From Opitutia bacterium (GTDB lineage Bacteria > Verrucomicrobiota > Verrucomicrobiia > Opitutales > Opitutaceae), in assembly GCA_947474365.1 (NCBI GenBank), contig CANJIU010000008.1, forward strand, positions 1 to 64,000: a DNA stretch of 64,000 nt, written 5' to 3'. The translations under genes and the position numbers were made by a program. Numbering within the stretch: position 1 is the stretch's first letter; each line of letters starts with the position of its first letter. This document shows positions 46,057 through 55,633 of this stretch, piece after piece. The notes below the pieces were generated by a model, which was not told the origin of the DNA, searched no databases, and worked only from the letters and a program-made list of their open reading frames with translations.

Positions 46057-47439
46057 ATGAGCCTGCTGATCAAAAACGGTGAAATCATCACGGCCGACTC
46101 GCGCTACATCGCAGACATTTACTGCGAGGACGAAACCATCACGCGAATCGATCGCAACCTGAACGCTCCGGCCGGCGCCGAGGTGATCGACGCGAAGGGA
46201 AAATATGTTTTCCCCGGTTTCATCGATCCGCACGTGCACATCTACCTGCCCTTCATGGGCACGTTTTCGAAGGACACCTACGTGACTGGCAGCCAGGCCG
46301 CCCTGGTTGGCGGCACGACCACGCTGATTGAGATGTGCTGTCCGGCACGCAAGGACGACGCGCTCGCCTCGTTCGATCTGTGGATGTCACAAGCCGTCGG
46401 AAAATCCGCGTGCGATTTTTCGTTTCACATGGGCGTGACCAAATTCGACGCCACCACCGAAACGCAGCTGCGCGAGATCGTGCGGCGCGGAATCAGTTCC
46501 TTCAAAATCTTCCTCGCCTACAAGGGCGCGTTCGGGATCGACGACACCGAACTCTATCGCACGCTCAAACTCGCCCGGGAACTCGGGGTCACCGTCACCG
46601 CGCACTGTGAAAACGAGACGCTCGTCGCCGAACGCTGTCGCGAACTCCTCGCGGCCGGCAAAACCGACCCCGGGCAGCATCACGAGAGCCGCCCACCCGC
46701 CGTCGAGGCCGAGGGCGTGCACCATCTCATGACGTTTGCCGAACTCACCGGCGCGGCGACCTACATCGTCCACCTGAGTTGCCAGGAGGCGCTCGATCAG
46801 GCCATCGCCGCCCGTCAGCGTGGCGTAAGGGTCGGCATCGAAACGCTGATCCAATACCTCGTCCTCGACAAGTCCTACGCCGAGAAGCCCGATTTCGAGG
46901 GGGCCAAATTCGTGATGTCCCCTCCCCTGCGCGATGCCCGCAACCAAGCCGTCCTCTGGAACGGGCTGCGCGACGGGCTCATCAACACCGTTGCCACCGA
47001 TCACGCGCCCTTCGATTTCGAAAAGCAAAAGCCGATGGGCCGCGACGATTTCACGAAAATCCCCAACGGCATCCCGTCACTTGAGGAGCGCGTCAACCTG
47101 CTCTACTCACGTGGAGTGAAGACCGGAAAAATTGATCTCCACACCATGGTCAACGTCGGCAGCACCGCCGTCGCCAAGCAATTCGACCTCTTCCCCCGCA
47201 AAGGCACGATTCAGCCCGGGGCGGACGCGGATCTCGTCGTTTTTGACCCCAACTACCGCGGCACCATCTCGGCCAAGACCCAGCACATGAACGTCGACTA
47301 CAGCGCGTTCGAAGGCTGGCCGCTCGAGGGCCGGGCGAGCACGGTCACGGTCCGCGGTCAGGTGGCGGCGCGGGACGGAAAGTTCACCGGCACGCTGGGC
47401 CGTGGGCAGTATCTGCGCCGCACCCCGAGCCGGTTCTGA
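46057..47439 (+). CDS. hydA: Dihydropyrimidinase (D-hydantoinase family)
   Basis: This 460-residue amidohydrolase opens dihydrouracil to N-carbamoyl-beta-alanine. Metal ligands are H59 and H61 in FIDPHVHIY, the carboxylated lysine K150 in SFKIFLAYKG, and the His of AHCENE and IVHLSC; the catalytic Asp is in ATDHAPF. The FFP-type loop and the C-terminal GADADLVVFDPN complete the family picture. A C9 run lies just upstream at 46023-46031, and TAGAAA 18 bases before the ATG could be a -10 box. The next gene starts 22 bases after the stop. Confidence 0.95.
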   Translation: MSLLIKNGEIITADSRYIADIYCEDETITRIDRNLNAPAGAEVIDAKGKYVFPGFIDPHVHIYLPFMGTFSKDTYVTGSQAALVGGTTTLIEMCCPARKDDALASFDLWMSQAVGKSACDFSFHMGVTKFDATTETQLREIVRRGISSFKIFLAYKGAFGIDDTELYRTLKLARELGVTVTAHCENETLVAERCRELLAAGKTDPGQHHESRPPAVEAEGVHHLMTFAELTGAATYIVHLSCQEALDQAIAARQRGVRVGIETLIQYLVLDKSYAEKPDFEGAKFVMSPPLRDARNQAVLWNGLRDGLINTVATDHAPFDFEKQKPMGRDDFTKIPNGIPSLEERVNLLYSRGVKTGKIDLHTMVNVGSTAVAKQFDLFPRKGTIQPGADADLVVFDPNYRGTISAKTQHMNVDYSAFEGWPLEGRASTVTVRGQVAARDGKFTGTLGRGQYLRRTPSRF

Positions 47440-47461
47440 CCGCAGATACCGGTTTTCCTCC

Positions 47462-48970
47462 ATGTCCCCCGATACCGGCCTGCGCGAAAGCGCCCCCGAC
47501 GTGGAGTTGGACCTCTCGGTCATCGAGCACTCCCACCTCTACAATCAGGACCTCGCGCCGGTGCCGCTCCAAGGGCGCAAGTGGGGGGTGCTCAGTTTCG
47601 CCGCGCTCTGGGTCTCGATGGCCGCGTGCATCCCCACCTACATGCTTGCGTCATCGCTGATTGGCGGCGGCATGAACTGGTGGGAGGCGGTCCTTACGAT
47701 TTTTCTGGGCAACTTGATCGTCGTCGTCCCGATGGTACTCAACGCCCATGCCGGCACCAAATACGGCATTCCCTTCCCGGTGCTGTGCCGCGCTTCCTTC
47801 GGAACCGTCGGCGCAAATGTTCCCGCACTCCTGCGGGCGTTGGTGGCCTGCGGCTGGTTCGGCATCCAGGCGTGGATTGGCGGCAACGCCATTTACAAAA
47901 TCGGCGCAGTGTTCTGGCCGGCCATCGCCAACGGATCCACGAACAATCTTCTCGGCATCACCGGCGCCCAGTTCCTCTGTTTTCTCTTTTTCTGGGGCAT
48001 CAACATGTGGGTCATCCATCGCGGCATCGAAACGATCCGCGTGCTCCTCAACATCAAGGCCCCGCTCCTCATTGCGCTCGGACTGCTGCTGCTCTTCTGG
48101 GCCTATCGCGCCGCCGGCGGATTCGGTCCGATTCTCTCGCAGCCCTCCGCCTTTGATCCCGGCCAGCCAAAGGCGGGACAGTTCTGGGCGTTTTTCTTTC
48201 CCGCGCTGACCGGCATGATCGGATTCTGGGCCACGCTCTCGCTGAACATCCCCGACTTCTCCCGCTACGCGAAATCCCAGCGCGATCAGGTCGTCGGTCA
48301 GATTGTCGGGCTCCCGGCCACGATGGCGCTGTACGCCTTCATCGGTGTGGCGGTGACGTCAGCCACGACCATCATCTACGGTCAAACCATCTGGGATCCC
48401 GTCGACGTGCTCACGCGGTTCCAGAATCCGATCGTACTCGTCATCTCGATGCTCGCCCTGTGTGTCGCCACCCTGGCCACCAACATCGCCGCCAACGTCG
48501 TCTCCCCCGCCAACGACTTCGCCCATCTGGCGCCGAAAAAGATCTCCTTCCGCACCGGCGGCTACATCACCGGCGTCATTGGCATCGTCATGATGCCATG
48601 GAAACTCATCGCCGATCCCAGCGGTTACATTTTCACCTGGCTGGTCGGTTACAGCGCGTTGCTGGGCCCCATCGGGGGCATCATGATTGCCGACTACTTC
48701 GTCGTCCGCGGGCGCTGGTTAAACGTCCTCGGTCTTTACAATCCGGAGGGGGACTATTGCTACCGGAACGGCTTCAGCATCGTGGCGATTGTTGCGCTGG
48801 CCGCAGGCATTCTTCCCAGCCTTCCCGGCTTCCTCGCGACCATCCACGCCATCGACAGCCGCCATGTTCCCTCGTTTCTGCTCGGCCTCTACAGCTACGC
48901 TTGGTTCGCGGGCTTCGGGATCGCGTTCGTGGTATACCTCATCCTGCGCCGGGCGGCCCCCAACGGCTGA
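47462..48970 (+). CDS. NCS1-family nucleobase:cation symporter
   Basis: The protein has 502 residues with twelve membrane segments. The cytosolic start LDLSVIEHSHLYNQDLAPVP has the NxDxxPxP pattern of NCS1, followed by ALWVSMAACIPTYMLASSLI and the substrate-site-like SLNIPDFSRYAKS and PANDFA motifs. NCS1 transporters import uracil, allantoin, hydantoin or cytosine. Position inside the pyrimidine degradation operon makes uracil or thymine the likely cargo. The start chosen is the ATG after the run GTTTTCCTCC; a longer in-frame reading overlaps hydA and lacks support. Confidence 0.93.
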   Translation: MSPDTGLRESAPDVELDLSVIEHSHLYNQDLAPVPLQGRKWGVLSFAALWVSMAACIPTYMLASSLIGGGMNWWEAVLTIFLGNLIVVVPMVLNAHAGTKYGIPFPVLCRASFGTVGANVPALLRALVACGWFGIQAWIGGNAIYKIGAVFWPAIANGSTNNLLGITGAQFLCFLFFWGINMWVIHRGIETIRVLLNIKAPLLIALGLLLLFWAYRAAGGFGPILSQPSAFDPGQPKAGQFWAFFFPALTGMIGFWATLSLNIPDFSRYAKSQRDQVVGQIVGLPATMALYAFIGVAVTSATTIIYGQTIWDPVDVLTRFQNPIVLVISMLALCVATLATNIAANVVSPANDFAHLAPKKISFRTGGYITGVIGIVMMPWKLIADPSGYIFTWLVGYSALLGPIGGIMIADYFVVRGRWLNVLGLYNPEGDYCYRNGFSIVAIVALAAGILPSLPGFLATIHAIDSRHVPSFLLGLYSYAWFAGFGIAFVVYLILRRAAPNG

Positions 48971-49066
48971 CCCGTCCACGCTCCCGGAGCAGACCGGGAA
49001 ACCGGACACGCTCTTTCCAAGATTTTCCTCCGCACACTCCGTTTACTCCGGTAGAAACCTCTTCAC

Positions 49067-50407
49067 ATGAAATCCATTCCGCTCCCGCCCACCCCGCACA
49101 CCCCGGCGCCCTATAATGGCCCGTCTGCCGAGCACGTGCTCGCGTTGCGCAAGCAGTACCTCAACCCCGGTCTTTTCCTCTACTACAAGAAGCCGATCAT
49201 GATCGTGGAGGGAAAGATGCAGCACGTGTGGGATGACACCGGCAAACGCTACCTCGACGGCCTCGGCGGCATCGTGACCGTCAGCGTCGGGCACTGTCAT
49301 CCGCACGTCGTCGCTGCGGCCAATGCGCAGCACGCCACCCTTCAGCACTCCACGACGATCTACCTGCAGCCAAAAATCGCCGAGTTCGCCGAAAAACTGG
49401 CGTCGAAGATGCCGGGGGACCTCAAGGTCTGCTACTTCGTCAATTCCGGATCGGAGGCCAACGACCTTGCCATGCTCATGGCCCGGCTCGCCACGGGCAA
49501 CTACGACGCCATCGCGCTTCGCAACGGCTACCACGGCGGCAGCCCCGCGTCGATGGGCCTCACCGCCCATAGTACGTGGAAATTCAATACACCGCACTCG
49601 TTCGGCATCCACCACGCGATCGCGCCGTACCCGTACCGCGGCCCCTACGGCTACGATGACCCCGACGCCGGTCGCAAGTACGCGGACGACGTGAAGAACC
49701 TCATCGACTACGCCACACCCGGCAAAGTCTCCGCGTTCATCGCCGAGTCGATCCAGGGCGTCGGCGGCTTCGTGGAATTTCCCGAGGGCTACCTCCGGCA
49801 CACCTACGAGCACGTCCGGGCCGCCGGCGGCGTGTGCATCGCGGACGAGGTGCAAACCGGCTTCGGCCGCACCGGCACGCATTTTTGGGGATTCGAAACG
49901 CAGGGGGTCATCCCCGACATCGTCACCATGGCCAAGGGCATCGGCAACGGTGCGCCGCTGGCCGCGGTCGTCACCACTCCGAAGATTGCCGCGGTGATGA
50001 CGCAAAAAGTGCATTTCAACACCTTCGGCGGCAACCCCGTCGTCAGTGCGATCGGGAAGGCGGTGCTGGAGGTCATCGAACAGGAAAAGACGCAGGAAAA
50101 CTGCCTTCGCCTCGGCACCTACATCCTCGCCGGCCTCGAAAAACTGAAAGCAAAGCACAAGGTCATCGGCGACGTGCGGGGCAAGGGCCTGATGCTCGGC
50201 ATCGAATTCGTGAAGGATCGCGCCACCAAACAGCCAGGCCGCGAGGAGTGCGCACAGGCCGTCGAAAACGCCCGCGAACTTGGCCTGCTCCTGGGCAAGG
50301 GAGGACTCTGGGGGCAGACCATCCGCTTCGCCCCGCCGATGAACATCACCCTGGACGATGCGGATTTCCTGCTGGCCGTGTTGGACGAGGCCATCGGGGC
50401 GATCTGA
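49067..50407 (+). CDS. Class III aminotransferase, AGXT2/beta-alanine transaminase type
   Basis: The protein has 446 residues. It has the fold-type I class III layout: [55 protein letters not shown], and the PLP lysine in [10 protein letters not shown], then FNTFGGNPV. The sequence style is that of AGXT2-like enzymes, including plant PYD4, which transfer the amino group of beta-alanine to pyruvate or glyoxylate. In this operon it makes malonate semialdehyde for MmsA. TAGAAA lies 9 bases before the ATG and may be an internal promoter. Confidence 0.93.
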   Translation: MKSIPLPPTPHTPAPYNGPSAEHVLALRKQYLNPGLFLYYKKPIMIVEGKMQHVWDDTGKRYLDGLGGIVTVSVGHCHPHVVAAANAQHATLQHSTTIYLQPKIAEFAEKLASKMPGDLKVCYFVNSGSEANDLAMLMARLATGNYDAIALRNGYHGGSPASMGLTAHSTWKFNTPHSFGIHHAIAPYPYRGPYGYDDPDAGRKYADDVKNLIDYATPGKVSAFIAESIQGVGGFVEFPEGYLRHTYEHVRAAGGVCIADEVQTGFGRTGTHFWGFETQGVIPDIVTMAKGIGNGAPLAAVVTTPKIAAVMTQKVHFNTFGGNPVVSAIGKAVLEVIEQEKTQENCLRLGTYILAGLEKLKAKHKVIGDVRGKGLMLGIEFVKDRATKQPGREECAQAVENARELGLLLGKGGLWGQTIRFAPPMNITLDDADFLLAVLDEAIGAI

Positions 50408-50536
50408 CGGGACGGTTTCGACTTGGCGGCGCCCGTTTCTTTTTCTTGCCGGCGGACCGTTGAACAGGCTCTCTCGCGGGCTTCCCGTCCCGCCGTTCCG
50501 CCTCGCGCCGACCTGTGGCGGTAGAATCCAAAAAAC

Positions 50537-51121
50537 ATGTCCCATCAGCCGCCTCCTCCTGAAGAAAAACAGGCCTCGTTCATCGAGCGCTCACTCGAAG
50601 GTGCCATTTTTTCCAGCCGCTGGCTGCAGGCCCCGCTTTACGCGGGGCTGATCATCGCCCAGACGATCTATGTCGCCCAGTTCTTCCGGGAACTCTGGCA
50701 CCTGTTTGGCGTATTTTTAGGTCCGGGAAAAGTGGAGGACATCAGCACGCACATCATGATCGGCGTGCTCGGTTTGATCGATGTGGTAATGGTGGCCAAC
50801 CTCGTGATCATGGTCGTAATCGGCGGCTACGAAACATTCGTCTCGCGTCTCGACCTCGAGGACAAGGTCGACAAGCCGGAATGGCTCAGCCACGTGAATG
50901 CCGGCGTGCTCAAGATCAAACTCGGCACCGCGCTCATCAGCATCTCGTCGATCCACCTGTTGAAGACCTTCATCGAAGTCCGGGAGACGTCCTTCCAAAT
51001 CGTGAACGATGCGATTAAGTGGCAGGTGACCATTCACGTCATCTTCCTCATCTCCGCCCTCGTCCTCGCCTGGACCGACCGCATCATGATGGCGGGTCTG
51101 AAGGAGCAGGCGAAACACTGA
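50537..51121 (+). CDS. TIGR00645/UPF0114 (YqhA-like) membrane protein
   Basis: The protein has 194 residues with four membrane segments: WLQAPLYAGLIIAQTIYVAQF, a second around LIDVVMVANLVIMVVIGGYETF, a third in TALISISSIHLLKTF, and the last in HVIFLISALVLAW. The RLDLEDKVDKPEWL loop and DRIM near the end are typical of this family. No biochemical function is known to me. TAGAAT nine bases before the ATG resembles a -10 box, so it may have its own promoter rather than belong to the pyrimidine operon. It is convergent with the next gene. Confidence 0.88.
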   Translation: MSHQPPPPEEKQASFIERSLEGAIFSSRWLQAPLYAGLIIAQTIYVAQFFRELWHLFGVFLGPGKVEDISTHIMIGVLGLIDVVMVANLVIMVVIGGYETFVSRLDLEDKVDKPEWLSHVNAGVLKIKLGTALISISSIHLLKTFIEVRETSFQIVNDAIKWQVTIHVIFLISALVLAWTDRIMMAGLKEQAKH

Positions 51122-51130
51122 GTTTCACCG

Positions 51131-52282
51131 TCACCGCTTCAACCGCAGCAGGCGCTCGCCGGCCGCGTGCAAGGTCTCGGGCCGTTTCGCAAAATTGAGC
51201 CGCACATAGCGGTTCTCACCGTTCGCAAAAAAGCTCGAACCAGGCACGGAAGCCACGCCGATCTCCCGCGTCATCCAGTGGGCAAATTCCACATCGCTCG
51301 CATACCCAAACGGCGAAATGTCCAACATCACGAAATACGCGCCTTCCGGAGTGGTATAGACCAGCCCCGTGCGATCGAGGTAGCTAAGCAGCACGTCGCG
51401 CGACGCCGCATATTCGGCACATAGTCCGTCATAATAGCTCGCCGGGTAATTTAGCGCCGTCACCACTGCGTGTTGCAGCGGCGACGCCGCACCGACGGTG
51501 AGAAAATCGTGCACCTTGCGCGCCTGCGCGATGATTTCCGGCGCCGCCTGCACGTAGCCGAGTCGCCAACCCGTGATTGAAAAGGTCTTCGAAAGCGACG
51601 AGCACATCAGCGTGCGCGACGCCATGCCAGGGAGCGTGGAAAAATAGGTATGACGGTGCGGAGCGTAAACGATGTGCTCGTAAACCTCGTCTGTCAGGAC
51701 AAACACATCGAACTCTTCGGCCAGCGCCGCGATTTGCAGGAGTTCCTCACGAGTGAAGACCCGCCCGCAGGGGTTTGACGGGTTGCAGAGGACAAAGGCC
51801 TTGAGTCCATCGGCAAAAACCCGGCGCAATTCCGTGGGATCAAACCGGTAGTGCGGCGGATGCAAAGGCACATGCACGGCCCGCGCACCGGTGAGAATCG
51901 CGTCGGCATTGTAATTTTCGTAAAAAGGCGAAAAGAGCCCGACTTTGTCCCCCGGATCACAGACCGTCATCATCGCTACCATCATCGCCTCCGTGGCGCC
52001 GCAGGTGACAACGAGTTCACGGTCGGCATCAACCGGCACTCCCACGAACCGCGTGAGCTTCGCCGCCAACGCCGCCCGCAACTCGGCCGAACCCCACGTC
52101 ACGGCATACTGATGGCGATGCGCGTCCATCGCATCCTTGGCCGCCTGCACCAGGGCCGGCGGCGGATCCCAATCGGGAAAACCCTGCGCCAGATTGATCG
52201 CGCCATGGCGCGCAGCGACCCGCGACATCTCGCGGATCAGCGATTCGGTGAAGACCGCAGTGCGTTGTGACGTCCGGGGCAT
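51131..52282 (-). CDS. Class I/II PLP-dependent aminotransferase
   Basis: The protein has 383 residues. Motifs in order are INLAQGFPDWDPP, VTCGATEAMM, LCNPSNPCGRVFTREEL, LTDEVYEHI and the PLP lysine in SSLSKTFSITGWRLGY, then the substrate Arg in RYVRLNFAK. The pattern is that of the YbdL/kynurenine aminotransferase group, which act on methionine, glutamine or aromatic amino acids. The exact substrate is open. The start overlaps nothing and the gene stands 26 bases downstream of the LysM lipoprotein gene on the same strand. Confidence 0.92.
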   Translation of the reverse strand: MPRTSQRTAVFTESLIREMSRVAARHGAINLAQGFPDWDPPPALVQAAKDAMDAHRHQYAVTWGSAELRAALAAKLTRFVGVPVDADRELVVTCGATEAMMVAMMTVCDPGDKVGLFSPFYENYNADAILTGARAVHVPLHPPHYRFDPTELRRVFADGLKAFVLCNPSNPCGRVFTREELLQIAALAEEFDVFVLTDEVYEHIVYAPHRHTYFSTLPGMASRTLMCSSLSKTFSITGWRLGYVQAAPEIIAQARKVHDFLTVGAASPLQHAVVTALNYPASYYDGLCAEYAASRDVLLSYLDRTGLVYTTPEGAYFVMLDISPFGYASDVEFAHWMTREIGVASVPGSSFFANGENRYVRLNFAKRPETLHAAGERLLRLKR

Positions 52283-52308
52283 GAAGTCAAAGGTGATGCT
52301 CGGCCGCG

Positions 52309-53208
52309 CTAGCGGCGGCCGCTCGCAGCTCCCGATGGCGCCGGGATCTTCAAGGTCATCCCTGGCTTCAGATCGGTCATCGTGCGCATCACGTCGCGGT
52401 TTGCCGCAAAAAGGTCCTCCATTTTGACGCCGTAACGTTTGGACACGCTGAAAAGTGTCTCCTTGGCGGCGACGGTGTGGGCGCGACCGGCGGGAGGAGC
52501 CGGTTTTGGCGCCGGGGCGGGGCGGACCGGGGCGGCGGCCGACACCGCCGCCGGTGCCGGCTGGATAATCGGACGGGAGGGAGTGACCGCCGGGCGAACC
52601 GTGGGGTCGAGCATGGACGCGCCGACGACCGGGGCCGTCGGCACCGGAATTGCCGCGGTGCGCGACTCGATCGGCAAGGTGATCATCCGTGCGGCCCGAT
52701 TTACCGGCATTGCCCCGCCACCCCGCAACACGGCGAGCTCCGCGCGCAGTTCATCATTTTCGCGCCGGAGTTTGGCGACCTCATCATCCGCCTGTAATCG
52801 AACCGATTGGTCATCCATCGGCCGGCCGGGAAGCGTCCGGGCGAACTCGCGCAGCGCCACCTTGGCCATTCCGCGCACGAGTTCCGCCTGGCGGGAGTTG
52901 GGCTGCAGTTCCAGATACTTCTTAAAATGATGATAGGCCTCGACGGGCTCCTTGGTGTGATTGAGGTAGATCTGCCCGACCTCGAAATGAGACTCGGCTG
53001 AGGCGCGCTCGCCACGTTTCTCGATTACCTTGAGGAATGCGGTCAACGCCTCCGGGTTGCGGCCCTGTTTTTGCAACTGCCGGCCCTGCACAAAAAACGG
53101 ATCATCGGTCTCCGCCGCGGTCACCTGATGGTCGCGGTCACCACAACCCGCGGCGAGCAGCGATGCGAGCAGCGCCAAGATGGCGGTGATTTTTCGGCGA
53201 ACGGTCAT
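52309..53208 (-). CDS. Lipoprotein with TPR-like repeats and C-terminal LysM domain
   Basis: The protein has 299 residues. The lipobox LLAAGC predicts lipidation at Cys22. Residues 35-130 are tetratricopeptide-like (PFFVQGRQLQKQGRNPEAL, ESHFEVGQIYLNHTK). A short coiled coil follows (VAKLRRENDELRAELAVLR), then a Pro/Ala-rich spacer. The last 50 residues are a LysM domain (HTVAAKETLFSVSKRYGV to LKPGMTLKIP) that binds peptidoglycan. It probably links the outer membrane to the wall. It is divergent from kdsD, with 75 bases between. Confidence 0.9.
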   Translation of the reverse strand: MTVRRKITAILALLASLLAAGCGDRDHQVTAAETDDPFFVQGRQLQKQGRNPEALTAFLKVIEKRGERASAESHFEVGQIYLNHTKEPVEAYHHFKKYLELQPNSRQAELVRGMAKVALREFARTLPGRPMDDQSVRLQADDEVAKLRRENDELRAELAVLRGGGAMPVNRAARMITLPIESRTAAIPVPTAPVVGASMLDPTVRPAVTPSRPIIQPAPAAVSAAAPVRPAPAPKPAPPAGRAHTVAAKETLFSVSKRYGVKMEDLFAANRDVMRTMTDLKPGMTLKIPAPSGAASGRR

Positions 53209-53283
53209 CAGTCGGTGAATGGGATTGAACGGGTGCTCGTTCGGTTTAAATTCCGCACCTCTCTCCGACGACTCAAACTATAA

Positions 53284-54273
53284 ATGGCATTGCAATCGAA
53301 ATCCGTCCTCGCGCGCGCTCGATCCTGCTTCAAAATCGAACGCGAAGCGCTGGCTGAGACGTCACGCCGCCTGGGTCCGGAATTCGTCGTTACCGCCCAG
53401 GCGGTCGAACTGGCTCGCCGGGCCGGCAAGAAACTCGTCTTCAGCGGTGTCGGCAAGAACGCCCCCATCGCGCAAAAGATCGCCGCCACCTTCAACAGCA
53501 CGGGAATGCCCTCGTGTTTCCTCGATGCGACCCAGGCGCTCCACGGTGACCTCGGACTGGTCGAAGAGGGCGATCTGGCGTTCCTCCTGAGTAACAGCGG
53601 GCAGTCGGAGGAAATTGTGCGCCTCGTGCCAATGCTGCGGCGTTTTGGAGTGAGGATCGTGGCCTTTACCGGCAATGCCGTTTCGGATCTGGCCCGCGAA
53701 GCCGATTTGCAGCTGCTCTACTGCGTCCCCCGAGAGGCGTGTCCGCTCAAGCTCGCCCCAACCGCGAGTACCACCGCGGCCCTCGCCCTCGGTGATGCGC
53801 TCGCGATGGTGCTGCTTGAGGCACGGGGTCTCACCCGCGATGATTTCGCAAGATATCATCCGGCGGGAAATTTGGGCCGAGTCCTGCTACTGCGCGTCAA
53901 AGATATCATGCGAACCGGCGATCGCCTGCCCACCGCCCCCGACAGCGTCTCGACCCAGGACGCGATTCTTGCGATGACGAAGGCGAAGAGTGGCAGCATC
54001 GCGCTGGTCGCACAGAGGACCGGGAAACTGACCGGCATTCTCACCGACGGGGATTTTCGACGCAGCGCCCTCACCGGCCCCGATTTCTTGCAGCAGCCGG
54101 TCGCCCGGTTCATGACCCGCCAACCCAAGGTGATTTCCGAAATGGCCCTCGGCGTGGATGCGTTGCGGTTGTTCGAAGCCCACAAAATTGACGACCTCAT
54201 CGTGGTGAACACGAGCGGTCAGCCGGTCGGCCTCATCGACGGGCAGGACTTGCCCAAATTGAAAATCGTGTGA
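53284..54273 (+). CDS. kdsD: Arabinose-5-phosphate isomerase (KpsF/GutQ family)
   Basis: This 329-residue enzyme isomerises ribulose-5-phosphate to arabinose-5-phosphate, the first step to Kdo of lipopolysaccharide. The SIS domain carries VFSGVGKNAPIAQKIAATFNS, LSNSGQSEEI and LAPTASTTAALALGDALA. Two CBS domains follow from about residue 205 (VKDIMRTGDRLP and FMTRQPKVI). The presence of this gene supports a Gram-negative envelope. Its stop overlaps the GTG start of the next gene by four bases (GTGTGA context), so translation is coupled. Confidence 0.94.
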   Translation: MALQSKSVLARARSCFKIEREALAETSRRLGPEFVVTAQAVELARRAGKKLVFSGVGKNAPIAQKIAATFNSTGMPSCFLDATQALHGDLGLVEEGDLAFLLSNSGQSEEIVRLVPMLRRFGVRIVAFTGNAVSDLAREADLQLLYCVPREACPLKLAPTASTTAALALGDALAMVLLEARGLTRDDFARYHPAGNLGRVLLLRVKDIMRTGDRLPTAPDSVSTQDAILAMTKAKSGSIALVAQRTGKLTGILTDGDFRRSALTGPDFLQQPVARFMTRQPKVISEMALGVDALRLFEAHKIDDLIVVNTSGQPVGLIDGQDLPKLKIV

Positions 54274-55523
54274 AGCCGCCCATCCGCATCGGCATCATCG
54301 GACTGGGCGGCTTCGCCGCCTCCCACCACCACACCGTTGCCCGGCTTGAAGAACGCGGTCACGCCAAGCTCATCTGTACCTGCGACCCAAATCCCGCCCA
54401 GTTCCTGGGGGACCGGCAAAACTGGCGTTTTCTTTCACGGAGCGTGCAGGTGTTCGACGACTTCCGCGCGATGCTCGACGCCTGCCACCACAGCCTCGAC
54501 ATGGTCGTGATCCCAACGCCGATTCAGCTGCATGCGGAGATGCACGCGGCGGCGACCGCGCGGGGTTTGGCGGTGTACGTCGAGAAACCCCCAACCCTCG
54601 ATCACGTCGAACTGGAGAAGATGATTTCGGCCGACTCCCGCGCACGCAAATCGGCGCACGTGGGCTTCAACTTCATCATCGAACGCCCGCGTCTCACGTT
54701 AAAGGCAAGGCTGCTCGCCGGAGAATTTGGGGCCATCCGTGGAGCGACGCTCAGCGCCCTCTGGCCACGCCCCGCGAGCTATTTCTCGCGAAACAATTGG
54801 GCCGGACGCCTTCTCGCCTCAGACGGACGCGTCGTGCTCGACTCGTGTTTTGGCAACGCCATGGCGCACTTCGTGCACAACCTGCTTTTCTGGGCCGGTG
54901 GCCCCGAACTCTTCAGTTGGGCGCAAATCGCCGCCGTCCGCGCCGAACTCTATCGCGCGCATGCCATCGAGGGAGCGGACACGTTTTTCGTTGAAACCGA
55001 CACCGCGACGGGGATCACGCTGCGGTTTGCCCTTTCTCACGCCTGTGCCGGAGCGAGCTCGCACTCCGAGGTGGTGCTGTGTGACAAGGCCGTCCTGCGT
55101 TACGCCGTCGGAGGCAATTTCGAAATCCGCTGGAACGACGGTCGCGTCGAGCGGGATGTGCTTGAGCCATTCGATCCCCTCTGGGAAAATCACCTCGACT
55201 ACTTTCGTTATCTGCGCGGCGAAAGCCCACGACCCGCGACGACCCTGACCGATTCGCGACCGTTTGTGGCGTTGAACGATCTCGCTCATATCTCAAGTCG
55301 GACCATCACGGCCATTCCTCCGGCTCAGGTCGCGGTCGCCCGAGACGAAAAGGAGCAAAAGGAATACCTGTACGTGGCTGGCATGGCGACGGCCCATGAT
55401 AATTTCCTTGTGCGTGGAATTTGGCCGGGGACCGGTGGATGGGGGCGCGAACCGGGCGAGGTGGTCACGCTCGCCGACCTGCCGCGCTTTCATGAGACGG
55501 TCCGGTCGATGGCAGGGAAATAA
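54270..55523 (+). CDS. Gfo/Idh/MocA-family oxidoreductase
   Basis: The protein has 417 residues with a GTG start. The N-terminal Rossmann domain begins IRIGIIGLGGFAASHHHT, followed by VVIPTPIQLHAEM and the catalytic-type lysine in VYVEKPPTLDHVE. The C-terminal domain has a long insertion with SYFSRNNWAGRLL and LDSCFGNAMAHFVHNLLFWAGG. The family oxidises or reduces sugars and sugar derivatives. Overlap with kdsD suggests a role in making or recycling a surface sugar, but the substrate is not known. Confidence 0.9.
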   Translation: MKPPIRIGIIGLGGFAASHHHTVARLEERGHAKLICTCDPNPAQFLGDRQNWRFLSRSVQVFDDFRAMLDACHHSLDMVVIPTPIQLHAEMHAAATARGLAVYVEKPPTLDHVELEKMISADSRARKSAHVGFNFIIERPRLTLKARLLAGEFGAIRGATLSALWPRPASYFSRNNWAGRLLASDGRVVLDSCFGNAMAHFVHNLLFWAGGPELFSWAQIAAVRAELYRAHAIEGADTFFVETDTATGITLRFALSHACAGASSHSEVVLCDKAVLRYAVGGNFEIRWNDGRVERDVLEPFDPLWENHLDYFRYLRGESPRPATTLTDSRPFVALNDLAHISSRTITAIPPAQVAVARDEKEQKEYLYVAGMATAHDNFLVRGIWPGTGGWGREPGEVVTLADLPRFHETVRSMAGK

Positions 55524-55633
55524 ACTGAAGGCCGCCGCCCGCAGGGACCTCGCCCCGGCGAACGGAAGGCATGCGGGCGACCTCATGCCGCACCTTTACT
55601 CCGGCGAAAAACATTCCACAGTCTGATGTCACC

